The position numbers and the translations under genes were made by a program. This document shows positions 1 to 11,308 of a stretch of 64,000 nucleotides of DNA, piece by piece. The notes below the pieces were generated by a model that saw only the letters and a list, made by a program, of their open reading frames with translations, made no database searches and was not told the origin of the DNA. Every line of letters starts with the position of its first letter. The stretch's first letter is position 1. Source of the stretch: Lathyrus oleraceus (Eukaryota; Streptophyta; Magnoliopsida; Fabales; Fabaceae); NCBI RefSeq assembly GCF_024323335.1, contig NC_066584.1, forward strand, positions 272,777,618 to 272,841,617. Direction: 5' to 3'.

Positions 1-902
1 AGAGGCATTCTTGTTGATGCCTTGACTCATTCAGATTACATAAAGATTATTGATAAGTCTATTACCAAAACTATATTTAAACCTTTATGTGCTACCTATG
101 AAGGTAATCAACAGGTTCAAGAAGCTAAAGAAAATCTTCTAGTTCAAAAATATGAGTTGTTCATAATGAAAGATGATGATAACATTGATACTATGTTCTC
201 AAGATTTCAATTTCTTGTATATGGACTTCAGATCTTGAACAAGAGCTACACTACATCGGATCATGTAAAAAGACTCTTAGGAGTCTTCCTACTAAATAGA
301 GACCCAAATTTACTGCTATTCAAGAGGCTAAAAAGTTAAACATGTTTAGTCTTGAAAGTCTTTTTAGCAATCTCCAAGGCCATGAGATAAAGCTAAATGG
401 AGATGAGCCTGTAAAGCAATTTAAAACTCTGGCTTTAAATTTTGTTGGAAGGTTTGAGAAATCTTATCATACTCGGGAACATAAAAAAGCCACTCATGAT
501 GAAGCTTTTGATGAAGAATCTAATAATGATGAAATGACTTTCATCATCAAAAGATTTCAACACTTGACCAAGAAAAAGAATAGATACTCTAGTAGAAATA
601 GTGGATTTAAAGAGTCAAGTTCTAGAAGTGATAAAGATGATCTGAAGGGTTGCTTTAAATGTCAGAAGCCTGATCACTTAATTGGTGAATGTCCTGATCT
701 GCAGAAGGACAAGGTCGAAAAGGAAAGCTTCCAGAAAAACAACTTCAGAAACAAGTTCAAGAAAAGTCTCCTGGCAACATGGGAAGAACTTGATAATGAA
801 GAAGAAGCTGATAAACAAGAAGCCAATCTTGCTTTGATGGCCCCAACACTTTCTTACTCAGAATCAGAAGCTAGTTCTAACTCAGATTTAGAACACACAT
901 AA
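1..902 (+). pseudogene. gag: SIRE/Maximus-type Ty1-copia gag, decayed
   Basis: Capsid and nucleocapsid part of a copia retrotransposon; the protein would package element RNA in cytoplasmic particles. The first part (22-339) has the UBN2-type gag fold sequence; the second (342-902) continues into basic DNA ending in a zinc knuckle CX2CX4HX4C (CFKCQKPDHLIGECP, about 650-695) and an acidic tail. The two parts are one gene: a base appears lost from the A run near 268, and an in-frame TAG lies at 297-299 where a tryptophan codon is usual. The 5' end lies outside the window. Family assignment is from recognised legume SIRE/Maximus gag sequence. It cannot make full-length Gag. Confidence 0.85.
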
Positions 903-2340
903 GATGTTTATTTCTAAACTCTCTAAATATGATTTAATTACTTTGTGTCAAGATCTTATGGAAAGATGTCGGTAGAAAGCCAGACATATGAAAATTATAA
1001 AGAAGCAATATGGTCTTATAAGAGATGAACTAATCTTCTCTAAAGATAAAATTGAAAAAATTGAAAGATATCAAATTGGTTTAATAAAAAATATGTCTGA
1101 CAAACATCTTAATAAGTATGAATCATATCTTCAAGAATTTGTCATATCTAGCTAAACAGAACTAAACTTGCATTCATGATCTATGGTGTAAGTAAGAGCT
1201 AAGGAGAAGGCCTTGGTTATCATCAGAAACCTTATAATCAAGAACTGATATCTTGATGAAACCATCAGATCTTTCTTCTTCAAGCACTACTCAAAATGGG
1301 TTGAATGCTTACTTTACTTAATGTGATGGATAACTCATAAGTTCTAAAGAAATCAGAATCTCAAACTCAAACGTCAAAAGTTCTAAGTAAACTAGAATCT
1401 AAGACTCTCATGTTAGAGGTTCTGAAAAATTTAGAACTCAAGGTTGTTGAATCAAAGGTTCCAAGAGGTTCAGAAGTCAAGGTCAAGACTTATCCAAGAC
1501 AAAATATTTATAAATAAAAAGTATGGAATGAGTCTAGACCTCACTATAAGGCTAAGGCTCAAAGCAAGAAGAAGACTTGTAAAACTAACCTCAAATGATC
1601 GATAAGAATATGGGTACCAAAGAGTGAAATTATTTTTGCTGCAGATGTACTAAAGGGAAAATGTCAAGAAACAAATCTTTTTCCAGGATAGTGGTTGCTT
1701 ACAACTTACAATAAGAAGAATGCCTATATTCCAAATCCTAACTCCGAAGGAGGAAGGAAATGTGGAATCTGGAAGAAACCAGTAAGACAAGATTACTGGT
1801 ACTAGGAAGACTGAGGTTGTCCTAAAGTGTTGGTGCTCCAGACTCTTGATTCATCTTTGAAGTTCATCCAAATTCTTTGGAATAAGAAGATTCCTGATGG
1901 TTTTCTGAAGAGTATTGTTGGAACAAGACTACTTCTAAAACAACAATCTCAATAGCAGAACTGAAAATGAGTAAAGAAAGGTATGGCCATCTTCGTGCTT
2001 TTATGCAGCAGTTTCTAATGTGTTTTAGAAGATCTTCTCTTTTATGAAAGAAGAATTACACTTCACTATGTTAATTCTACTTCTATCAGAATGACATAGA
2101 ATCTTATACTTCATCAAAGTTAATACACATTAATCTGTACTTACATCTGATTGGAGTAGCAGAGTCTGATGATGTATAGTAGCCTCTGAACCATCTCATC
2201 CTCTAAAACTAAGTATAAGGTTAAATGCCTCTCATATGCACACAAGTGGACAAAATTGTTGTATATGCCTCTGGCACTTATCCTCTTACATATCATTAAT
2301 CTGGAATTTCTTCTGACTCGTGGATTATTGATGTTGGGTA
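903..2340 (+). pseudogene. gag C-terminal and gag-protease spacer of the same SIRE element, heavily mutated
   Basis: No long open frame survives, but conceptual reading across stops gives the coiled-coil-like end of SIRE Gag (KYDLITLCQDLMERC near 925-970), then NMSDKHLNKYESYLQEF near 1090-1140, then a Ser/Lys/Leu-rich repeat stretch (about 1320-1500) and RIWVPKSEIIFAADVLKGK near 1602-1660, a segment found just before protease in legume SIRE elements. Near 2315 a short SDSWIIDVG stretch resembles the start of the protease active-site region. After that, integrase, RT and RNase H are absent and the env-like leader begins. This indicates a large internal deletion of pol. Confidence 0.7.
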
Positions 2341-2344
2341 AAAA

Positions 2345-2557
2345 ATCCTCTCATCTTTATTGTGTTTGTCTCAATTAATATTCTTCTTTCTTGTTTGTTT
2401 ATGTATTTCTATTTTTGATTAGAAATTATTTTACATTCATAATCACTCTACATATCAGACGCACACACTATCTATCTCTCACTTGCCACACTCTTGTTTT
2501 CTCTAACCTCCTTCGAAAAACCCCTTTTCAAAAAGAAACCCTAAAACTCTTTCTACA
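2345..2557 (+). promoter_or_regulatory. non-coding leader before the env-like frame
   Basis: T/C-rich segment with no retroelement protein similarity on the coding strand. It ends in a typical plant leader (AAACCCTAAAACTC...) directly before the ATG at 2558. In SIRE elements the env-like ORF follows pol after such a spacer. I see no clear TATA box, so promoter activity is not shown. Confidence 0.35.
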
Positions 2558-4335
2558 ATGGCATCCTCATCTACTGCTCAACAATCTCACATGGTTGTCG
2601 AGTATGGCAAAAGTATGACTATCAACCCCAAGACAATGGATATCAATTTGAATGATCTAAAGCTTTTGTTGGAACAAATTATTGACACCGACTCCTTCAA
2701 TCAGAATGGGTTTGACCTTTGGATCCACTTTAGAGTACAATAGTGGTCTTTATTATTTGATATGCTAAATGGAACAACTTACCCTCATATAGTAAAACAT
2801 TTCTGGGTTAGAGCTAAAAAAATTTATGAATATGCTACGTCTATGGAGCAAAGTCTATTGGTATATAATGACATTTCTGTAAAAGGAAATAGTATAAAAG
2901 AAGTGGGTTTGAAGAAGTTTGAAGAAGTAAAGATCATATAAACAATGATGGGTGTTGAAGTTGACATCACTCAGAATACAACTGATAAGCTTTTGAAGGT
3001 ACCAAACTCTGGAAGGTTTGTTTTGAATACTAATAAGAATAGTCCTGAAGTAGAAGCCATCAAAAGATGTTGTTTGAAAACTCTTGAGTCTGTGTTTTTC
3101 TGATTTTGGAAAAGTCAAGAACATGAAGAAATATTTTAAGCTACTATTCAAAATTCTTATTTGATGTCTGATCCCCAGAGAAGGCATCATTTATCAGATT
3201 TCATGGGATCACAAACACTTCATCTTTTACCTGAAGAATGAAGATAAAATCAATCTCTCTGCCTATTCCTTCAATCATCTCCGTGAAGCTATAAAGGAGA
3301 GAACTAAGCATCACAAGAAGAATGTGCCATATGCTATATTGTTGTTTGAATTGTTTTATTAGGGTCATCTAATTGAAGACCTTAAAACTTTTCCTGACAT
3401 TGAGGATCTGGAAGAGATCCATGGAAACATTTTGTCTGCTTCTATTCTTGCAAACATGAAGCTTCTGAAGAATAGTGAAGTGGTGGCCTCAAAAGTGCAT
3501 ATCTCATTTAGATGTAATAATCCCTATTATCTTGAGGATTATATTGTCATCACCATGATGGACAATCCTGAAGTAATCAAATTATATATCGAACAGGCAT
3601 TCAAAGAATGAATGGTTATAAGATCCAAAGACTTACCTGAAAAACCTGCTGAAGTGCTCAAATCCTCATAAGGTAGTTCAGAAGCCTTCTAAGAAAAGGA
3701 AGGATATTGAGAAAGTGATTGAATAAGTTATTGAATCTACCGAGTTAATGCCTTCTAAGACCAGAAGTGGAAGAACTCCTCAGAAGGAATCCTCTTATGT
3801 CTCTACTAATGCACCTTTAAAGAAGAAGGAATTAAGGAAGTTGGTAGTTCCTGATGTTATTGAAGAGGAATATGATGAAGAGCTTATTAGTGTTCACTTA
3901 GTGAGAAGGAAGTTGAGTGTAGATGTTGAAGTTGAGGAGAATGTTGTTGAACCTATTTTTAGGGGTGCCTAATTGTTGGCCTCTACTATTTTGGAGCATG
4001 CAGAGAAGCATCCTGAATCCTCTATTATTATGGTGAAAGATGTTACTGATATTGGAACAGTTCTGGAGACTGACGAGGTTCAGGATGCTGAAGTTATTAT
4101 TGGGTTAAAGTCTGTTGAGACTGAAAAACCTGTCACCTCTTCCAGCAAGAGACCAGAGATTTTGGAAGAAAATTTGGCCTATGTTGTTGCTACTCAATAA
4201 GCCATGGCTATCAAGCTAGCTGAAAGGCATGAGAGGATGAAGTCTATGGATGCCAGACAAGACATCATGGGTGCTGATCTTAAATCTATATTGGATCTTC
4301 TGGAGAAACATTGGCTTAGGACCCAAAACTTGTTT
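2558..4335 (+). pseudogene. SIRE env-like ORF, broken
   Basis: Third frame of Sireviruses, placed between pol and the 3' LTR and often called env-like, though plant copies have no proven envelope role. The ATG at 2558 starts MASSSTAQQS and the frame runs about 61 codons to a TAG. Further stops and frame changes follow, but family-typical pieces can be read: FDMLNGTTYPHIVKHFWVRA (about 2757-2816), SAYSFNHLREAIKE (about 3258-3300), DLEEIHGNILSASILANMKL (about 3405-3465) and a C-terminus ending WLRTQNLFCVFSFIFLNF near 4313-4370. The 3748-3972 and 3973-4200 open stretches are the acidic, Lys-rich C-terminal part. No signal peptide is evident. It is not functional as a single protein. Confidence 0.7.
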
Positions 4336-4676
4336 TGTGTTTTTTCATTCATCTTCTTAAATTTTGGTTTTATTAAATGTTAATATTTACTTAAAATCAT
4401 ATATGTCATTGATTTATGTTTCACTTGCTTATATGTGTGTTATACTATGATCTATATTCTTTGGAAATATTTATGTCTTTTGATAAAATTAAAAACCTTT
4501 TTTTATTTGTGCTCAATTGGTTGAACATTTTTTTGTCTTTGACTATTGGATCATTGATAGGAACCAAATGACTATTCAGTAAGTATCATTGCAAAAAGAC
4601 TCATATTTCATTAATTTTGGAAGAAGAGTACAAGAGGATTGATCTAGACAATTTTATCTAAATCTGAACAATATCC
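4336..4676. other. spacer between env-like ORF and antisense ORF
   Basis: AT-rich, T-run-containing DNA that ends the env-like C-terminus and separates it from the convergent antisense ORF. No gene or repeat seen. Confidence 0.4.
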
Positions 4677-4954
4677 TCAAGCACATAAGGGCGTCTCCCA
4701 TTTTATATCTCTCTCCTCAAAACCTTCATCAGAGTCAAAATAAACTATTTTCTTTGGCACCTTCTCCTTCTTCTTAAGAGTCCTATTCGCCTTGGAAGCC
4801 TTCCTCACCTTGAGCGCCCCATGACAATGGTTGACCCAGAAGTTCGGGCTTCTTCATTTTTCATTTGCTGGTGCTCCACAATTGTGTTGGTTTCCCTCAC
4901 CATTATGGTCTCTGTTGAGATGATGGCGTTGACAGCTTCAGAAGGAGTGCTCAT
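4677..4954 (-). pseudogene. antisense ORF in the SIRE 3' region (about 92 codons, one frameshift)
   Basis: Reading the minus strand from the ATG at 4954-4952 gives an acidic/polar N-terminal half (MSTPSEAVNAIISTETIMVR...) of about 45 residues. It then meets a stop unless one base is added in the GGGG run near 4817-4820. In the other frame it continues as a strongly basic stretch (VRKASKANRTLKKKEKVPKK) and a short acidic end (YFDSDEGFEE) to TGA at 4679-4677. The 278 nt length fits loss of one base from a 93-codon ORF. It lies tail to tail with the env-like frame and 690 bp before the LTR. Composition suggests a small nuclear, nucleic-acid-binding protein, but that is inference; I know no assigned function. 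Confidence 0.5.
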
Positions 4955-5013
4955 ATTGATTAACAAGCAAAAGAGATGGATGAGGATGTGAGTGTTCAGA
5001 CTATGGAGATGTG

Positions 5014-5022
5014 CTTTTATAG
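5014..5022 (-). promoter_or_regulatory. TATA box for the antisense ORF
   Basis: CTATAAAAG on the minus strand, about 60 bp upstream of the antisense ATG at 4954, the spacing expected for a short plant 5' leader. The core matches the TATA box in the LTR of the same element (6218-6226). Confidence 0.45.
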
Positions 5023-5631
5023 AGGATTTTGAGTATCTCTTAGGTTGCTTATGGAGGTTAAATCACTTATGATCCTTAATGACACTCTAGGTCTTCTAGA
5101 TCATTATTACAATGATTAGTTCTTATGGTTCAAATTTCTGGAAACTGAAAGACGTGGGTTTAACCGTCTTGAGAAGTGGAGAAATTTTTTCAACCAATTT
5201 GAGCCATTTCTCTTTCCTTTGAAAATTGTGATTAATTTTCTGGAAGTGCAAAAGCTATTTTTAAATAAATTTATCAGAAATTAAATTTTCCCACATATTT
5301 ATTTTCTCAAATATCTTTATTCTCTCTATGATGACATGTATTTATTCACTTTTTATTGACGATAAAAGGGGGAGAAAATTATGGGAGTATTTAAGAGGAT
5401 TAAAAGTATTTTTGAAATACTTTTATTCACCTGAACCCTCGTCTGAACTTTTTTAATGCTTAAATCTGAACATGATAATTTAATTAACTTGGATATGACT
5501 TAAGGGGGATTACAAAACTCAACCTTTGGACTATTAGACTCGGGGGGAGCTTACAAACCTCAAACACTTATGTTTTCAAGATAGTTAAACTGACCAACCA
5601 TTATTCTTAAATACAATAGTTTGTCATCATC
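5023..5631. other. non-coding 3' internal region of the SIRE element
   Basis: AT-rich DNA between antisense promoter and polypurine tract. It contains short purine-rich pieces (AAAAGGGGGAGAAAA near 5365; GGGGGGAGC near 5540) that resemble secondary polypurine tracts. No coding similarity seen. Confidence 0.5.
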
Positions 5632-5645
5632 AAAATGAGGGAGAT
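5632..5645 (+). promoter_or_regulatory. polypurine tract of the SIRE element
   Basis: AAAATGAGGGAGAT directly before the LTR start TGTTGG, preceded by the family-typical GTCATCATC. It would prime plus-strand DNA synthesis during reverse transcription. Confidence 0.7.
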
Positions 5646-6879
5646 TGTTGGAACAAGATTTATTAATATCCCTTGGTTTTGATGATAACAAATTACTTAA
5701 AGAATAATTAGGTATACTAACATATGTTTAAGTATGAAGGATCATAAAGCTTAAATTCAAATCAGATATAACCCTGCTCAAAACAATTGTTGACAAACTG
5801 AATGTCTCAGATTCTGATGGATCAGAATCTGATGACTCTGAAGGATCAACCTCTAAAGGATCAAACTCTGATTATGATACTTCTGCCTTTGGTGACTACT
5901 TAGACTCTAGAGACCTCAACTTGAAAAGCTCAACCTCTGGTCCGTACTTTATCCTCATAGCAGACCTATCTTGTTAAAACCATACTTAGGGTAAAAGTCA
6001 ACTAGAGTCCCTTACTACAAGGCTCAAGAAAAGCTGATGTGACTTGTCTAGTTCTCCCTCCTCGTCTAGTCTATACCTATTATGCAGTTAACCATTTTAT
6101 TACACTTTGGTTGAAGATCTTTATATGATTTATCTTCAAACGTCTCTCTCTTGGAGCTGCTGCATTTCAATTATTTCACTTGTGTAAACAACTTTCCAAC
6201 CACTCTTTTCTCTGCCTCTATAAAAGGGAGTTGAAGATTTGAAGGAAGGATAGCAACTACCACACAATCTAACAGAATGCGTTGAGTATAAACTTTAAGC
6301 TAAAGTTTCATCTGTCCATTTGCACAAGCTCTTACTATTTCTTATCTTTGTATATCTTAGAAATACTAAGTGTTTAGAAACATTATAGTTGTTGCAATAC
6401 TTCTATACTTCTGACTGTGTATCAAAGTATAGTTATAATTATTTCTACTAAACTATTTGTTTAAAGTAGAGGAAGTTTCTTGCGAGGTTGCTTGAGCAGT
6501 GAAGTATCTTTCTAGTGTGATTATGCAAAATTCTCTTGTAGGATTGCTTTAGCGGAAGTCTCTTGCCTGTGTGCTTGAGCGGTGAATTCTCTTTCTGGTG
6601 TGATTGAGCAGTTGAAGTCTCTTCCTGGTTTAATTAAGCAAGGTTATAATCAGGATTGATTATAGTGAAAATCTCTTGTTGGACAAGGGGGCTGGACTAC
6701 TCTCAGTTTATGAGAGGAAGAAGATAAAGTTTTTGTGTGCTTTACTCTTGCTTCTGATTGTTTATCATTCCGCTGTAAACTAACTATGTTTTCAGTCTCT
6801 GAAGTTGGTTTTGTTCAGAACTTGAAAAGAAATAACATACACAATTCAACCCCCTTCTTGTGTATTTTTCTCACCCTCA
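5646..6879 (+). mobile_element. 3' LTR of the SIRE/Maximus element
   Basis: Starts TGTTGGAACAAGATTTATTA and soon has GGTTTTGATGATAACAAA, the usual SIRE LTR opening. A TATA box CTATAAAAG lies at 6218-6226. The end is the CAATTCAACCCCCTTCTTGT type with the final CA at 6873 or 6879. Between 6480 and 6690 there are several imperfect ~40 bp repeats containing TTGAGCGGTGAA and CTGGTGTGATTGAGC. About 1.23 kb long. The 5' LTR lies outside the window, so age and target-site duplication cannot be checked. Confidence 0.8.
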
Positions 6880-7480
6880 TACTCATACCACCATCCTTAG
6901 CTAAGGTTGCATCAACTTCAACATCTTCACGAACTTGATCATCATTCTCCTTATGTCCTCGAGACTTTGTCAACATTTCGGACATGATATATGGCACATC
7001 GTCATCGTCATCTAGGCTACTTAAATTTGTTTCCTGGGAATCTTTACTAGAAGACATTATAATTTCATGATGACTTCTCATAGGTCCAGACTTGAGATGA
7101 ACATTACTCATATTTCCACCAGCATCTATATCAGACTTAACAACAAGAGTAATATTGTGGAGAGAATCAGCAGTTACAGCTTTACCAACCACCCTATCAT
7201 GATTTTCACAAATCATAAGAAAAGTAATTCTTGAGTCATAACCTTCCCTTTAATGACACAATCCTCATGAGACAATTCAGACTCTAGAGTACGGTGTTGA
7301 GACATCTTGAAAGGTCATCCTTTTATCAATCTTGAAACCTTGTAAGCCCTTGATATCTTATACAAATATGAACTTTTTCATAAGAACTTATTTACCTTTG
7401 TTGGTGACACAACATATGGAATTATAGAAGTTTATATTCCACTTTTGATCACTCGTATGGTTTATGTTGATCCTTTTGGT
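6880..7480. other. unassigned segment between two copia elements
   Basis: A minus-strand open stretch covers 6815-7216 but runs into the SIRE LTR, so it is not an intact gene. Its Asp/Glu/Ser-rich reading could be a piece of the copia element to its right. I cannot assign it. Confidence 0.3.
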
Positions 7481-7486
7481 AGATAT

Positions 7487-9236
7487 TCATTTCCTCAGTA
7501 ACACCTGACTAGGATTTTCCAAGCTCCCCAAGTCATTTAATCTTCCCTTTGCTCTATTTCTAGGAGTTACGTGACTAGTCCTTTCCTTATAAATGTCCTT
7601 TATATCCCCACTATTATAATATCGTCCTTCAATTGAGGCACCTATTTGTTCTATATAAGCTATGTGGCTATTTGAAGTAGCACTGGATGCCAAATTCTTC
7701 TTTTCTTGGACTTTCTTGTATCTTCTGTTCATCAGCTTTGATGGATTATCAAGCCGAGGATATCCATGAAAATCATAACAATAAGACTTTATTTGTCCAA
7801 ATTTACCATAATGATGACATTTTAGAGGCACATTTTTGCTACTAATGTGAAAAGGTTATACATGTTTCACACGATGTTGTGACATGTGGTTCGACTTTTG
7901 AACCCGAATCTTCATATTAGGTGGACCAACCATCGTTGAGGGAATCTTCATGCATTGTTCTTTCATGTGTGTCAAAAATATTTATCTTTTTCATGTCTCT
8001 AGACATTTCTGTACACACCACCATTCCATTAAGCATATTCCTTTCATATCGAATCAAGTCTCCTAGCTTGGAGTTTAGAGAGGAAATATCATTTTCTACA
8101 CATGTGATGGTTGAGGTAAGCTCTTACGTTCCCTCCCGAAGCACTCCTATGGTTTTATTCTTATTGTCTATGGTTAAGCACTCTTCTTCACACTTAGAGA
8201 GTAGGATCCTGTATGATATGCATAGGTCTTCAGTACTGGATTCACCATCAGACATACATCGACCAGAATAAGCCATCACAATGTTGGTAGTTTCTTCCTC
8301 ACTTTCTGAATCAGACCAAGTGGCAGAAAGTCCATTTTTGCTAATCTATAGAAAGGTATGACATCCTGCTTTAATGTGTCCAAAGCCTTCACACTCAAAG
8401 CATTGAGTACCCCTGTCACTATTGAGTTTTTCTTCTCTCCTGCCTTTGATCTGGTGACTGGTGTCAGACCTTTTGTCTTGGATATTTATTCTCCACTTTC
8501 TGTTCAGATATTTCAAGGAATTGTTGAACTTTTTAATAAGGAGACAAGGGTTATCCCTTTATTCTTTTTTTCATACCTTTCATTGATGGACATCTCAAAG
8601 ATTTGTAGGGAACCATTGAGTTCATAAACCTTAATGCTACTCAAGTCTGGAGCTTCTTTAATAACTGTCACTTTTATATCAAACTTCTTAGGTAATGATC
8701 TGAGAATTTTCCAGCCCATCTTTTCACCTAATACAAAGGAAGTATTGGAAATATCATACAATATAATATGGAATTCATAGATAGATTCATCTTTATTCAT
8801 CCTAAAATTCTCAAACTTAGTTGTAAGGAGCTGCAACCTTGACATACCGACTTTGGAAGCGGCTTCATGTGTAGTTTTGAGAATCTCACATGCTTCTTTA
8901 GATACTGAACATGTGTTGATCAACCTGAACATGTTCTTGTCCACACCATTGAAGATTACATACAAATCCTTTTAGTTTCCAAGAGCTTCCCCGTCTTCAA
9001 CATTCTTCCATTCAACTTCTGGTTTTAAGCTAGTAGTTCCATCTTCAGAAGTGACCACTGGATGTTTCCATGCTTTGTTGCCCATGGACTTGAGAAACAC
9101 CACCAGCATATCCTTCTAATAATCATAATTTGTGTCATCCAAGATAAGTGTTTTGTTGACTGATCCTCAATCTTAATTGTCTCCATTTGAGCTGAATTTA
9201 TATTCCCTTGAGCTCACCAAACAAGCTAGGGTGACT
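7487..9236 (-). pseudogene. gag: Ty1-copia gag with two zinc knuckles (minus-strand element)
   Basis: Read from about 9190 down: a degenerate N-terminus (TLILDDTNYDY), then an open 150-codon piece (8965-8513) with the UBN2 gag domain (FNGVDKNMFRLINTC, SRLQLLTTKFENFRMNKDES, LGEKMGWKILRSLPKKFD). A first zinc knuckle CFECEGFGHIKAGC lies at about 8395-8350, then an acidic spacer, a coiled-coil-like piece (8250-8000) and a second knuckle-like motif CHHYGKFGQIKSYCYDFHGYP at 7831-7765. Stops interrupt it in several places. It is paralogous to the plus-strand gag at 15.4-16.9 kb. No protease, integrase or RT follows it. Confidence 0.8.
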
Positions 9237-9249
9237 GCCCTGATGTCAA
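9237..9249 (-). promoter_or_regulatory. degenerate primer-binding site
   Basis: Minus-strand TTGACATCAGGGC resembles the initiator-tRNA-Met binding site TTGGTATCAGAGC of plant copia elements and lies directly after the LTR end and before gag, as expected for a 5' LTR junction. Confidence 0.5.
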
Positions 9250-9250
9250 T

Positions 9251-10186
9251 TGGATTTCTGTACCTCAGGAGACAAATGTTTAACATGGTGTCATAGACAA
9301 CTAGTTCGACAAGATAAACTATAACCTTAACAGATTAAGTGGTACAATATGATTGAGCAAAAAAGGAATAAAGAACACAATAATTGGTAACCCAGTTTGA
9401 TGCAACAACACCTACGTCTAGAGGGTTGGCTTCCAATCTAAGAAAGGAAATTCACTATTAGTAGCTTAGTACAACTAGTCTTACAGGAAACAGAAAACCC
9501 TATGTTGTTAAATGCCTCTTCCTAACACTACCCAATGACTTTCTCTTTAAGACTCCCAATAAATATGAGAAACCCTATAACTTTGTCTCGATCACTAAAC
9601 CTTAGTGGTTGATGATTAACCCAATTATGAATGTCGAATATTACAACTCAACTAGACAAACCTTATATGCCAAGTTACTTAAACATAGAGGTGCACATAA
9701 AGATGTTGAATATACAACTCAACTAGACAAAACTTCTATGCCTAGTTACTGAAACATAGAGGTTTACATAAAATAACAAGAAATCTTCTAAACCCTAACA
9801 CTCTAAAAACTTCAATGTGAATGCATGATTTCTAATGTAGGTTTGAGCTCCTTATATAGCATAATAGCTCGGGGATTTTCTCCTTGGATATTAGCTTTAA
9901 TTTCATCCAGAATTAATGCAGAATCTGTTGGATATTAACTGTTCCATAAATCTTTCCAACAAGATATGATTTATTTCAATTTAAATTCAAATTTAAATCC
10001 AACAAGACATTATCTTTTCCATAAATCTCTTCAGGTGTCAAACAAATCACTTATTCATATTGATAAACCAATTAGCAATGAAATCCGATCCAATCTTTGA
10101 CCATAAAATCTTCCAAAATGCATCAGTAATAACCTGTTGCATAAGGCCCATATGTCGTACAAATATGTTGTGACAACACGTCCAAC
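9251..10186 (-). mobile_element. 5' LTR of the minus-strand copia element
   Basis: On the minus strand it begins TGTTGGACGTGTTGTCACAA at 10186 and ends near 9251 at TCCA, next to the PBS. A TATA-like CTATATAAGG lies near 9860 on the minus strand. Near 9390-9450 it contains the same module as the plus-strand LTR at 18.64-18.70 kb (GTAGGTGTTGTTGCA, then ACTGGGTTA). About 0.94 kb. Boundaries are inferred from TG/CA ends and the PBS, not from a second LTR. Confidence 0.6.
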
Positions 10187-10389
10187 ATGTGTCCTTTCTG
10201 CACCTCCATACAACTTAAGCAAGCAACATTAATCTTGAACACTTTGAACACTTCTCCATGTTATTGTTTTATAAAATGTAGCCAATACACAAGGAACAAA
10301 AGATGTTAGGAACACCTTCAAATTTGAGAATGCGTACTCATATTTGTTCATTCATTTGAACCTCTCCTTTTTCTTTAACTTGGAAAAAA
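10187..10389. other. unassigned short segment
   Basis: AT-rich DNA between copia LTR and gypsy fragment; no recognisable feature. Confidence 0.4.
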
Positions 10390-11300
10390 AGTGGAAATCA
10401 TTGTCACCTGCATATGATAAAAAACGAGAGAGGGTAGCTAAACTCCCAATTAGTTGTCAAACTTCCTTGACATTGGAAGGGATCGTCATGTCTATGATGG
10501 CTTAGCATTTGTATGAGTTTGCCTCTATACCCCTCTTGGTGAGCATGAAACCCAAGAATTTGCTTGCTTTCACATTGAATGAGCATTTGGGTGGATGCAG
10601 ATGCATGTTGTAATTCCTGATTGACCCCAAGATATCTTATAATTATGTTGCATGGATCTCTCCTTTTGATGTTTTCATTATCATGTCATCAAAGTAAGAA
10701 TCTAAGTTTTACCCTGTTTTCTTTGGGAACATCGTGCCTATGAGCCTCTGATATGTGGTGCCAGTATTCTTAAGCCCAAAAGGCATAATGTTGTAGTAAT
10801 AATTTCCATGGTTGGACAAGAACACCATTTTAGGTGTATCTATGAGATCCATCTTAATTTGGTTGATGACTTTCTCACTAAGACCATATTAGCAAGCAAC
10901 AAAGGGTTTACCTTTATTTTGATACTGGAGCTTGTTAGCTTCTGAATTCCTCATCAATGGTTATTCTCTTCTCCTCACCAACCTTGTGCTTTCTTTGAGA
11001 CACTGGCTTAACTGAGGGATCTATGACGAGGCGATGATATACCACTCTAGTATCTATGTCAGGCATATCTAATGGGGGTTAGGCGAACATGTCAATGGTC
11101 CTTCAGAGTATGGAAATCAAATTTTCTTCTTCATATTCGGAGAATGAGGTGCCTAACTTAGTGACTTGTTGGCACAAAGGCCTAATTTGGACCTCTTTCA
11201 AATCTTCTATTGGGGTAAGCCTTTAATTTTCTACCCCTAACTAGGGACCCCCACTTGTTGTATCAGGGTCCTCCTTTTCTAGATGAGGGATAACACCCAG
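10390..11300 (-). pseudogene. decayed Tat-type Ty3-gypsy pol fragment (RT)
   Basis: Minus-strand reading gives RT pieces in order: a pre-RT segment (DMPDIDTRVVYHRL, near 11070), NIMPFGLKNTGTTYQR near 10760-10800, a mutated catalytic box with FDDM where YVDDM is usual (near 10690), and KFLGFMLTKRGIEA near 10530-10570. Many stops and indels are present and part of the RT core between 10900 and 10800 is scrambled. The gene order and wording match legume Tat/Ogre-like gypsy RT. Non-functional; only a short segment of the original element remains. Confidence 0.75.
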
Positions 11301-11308
11301 GGTGAGGG

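Noticed and set aside
1916..1930. ATTGTTGGAACAAGA identical to the LTR start at 5644-5658
   Set aside because: Considered as an internal LTR fragment, but the match ends after 15 bases and no polypurine tract or further LTR sequence follows; chance or gene conversion cannot be separated.
6815..7216. 133-codon minus-strand frame
   Set aside because: It crosses the end of the SIRE 3' LTR, so it is not one ancestral gene; the acidic part may be copia spacer but is not supported.
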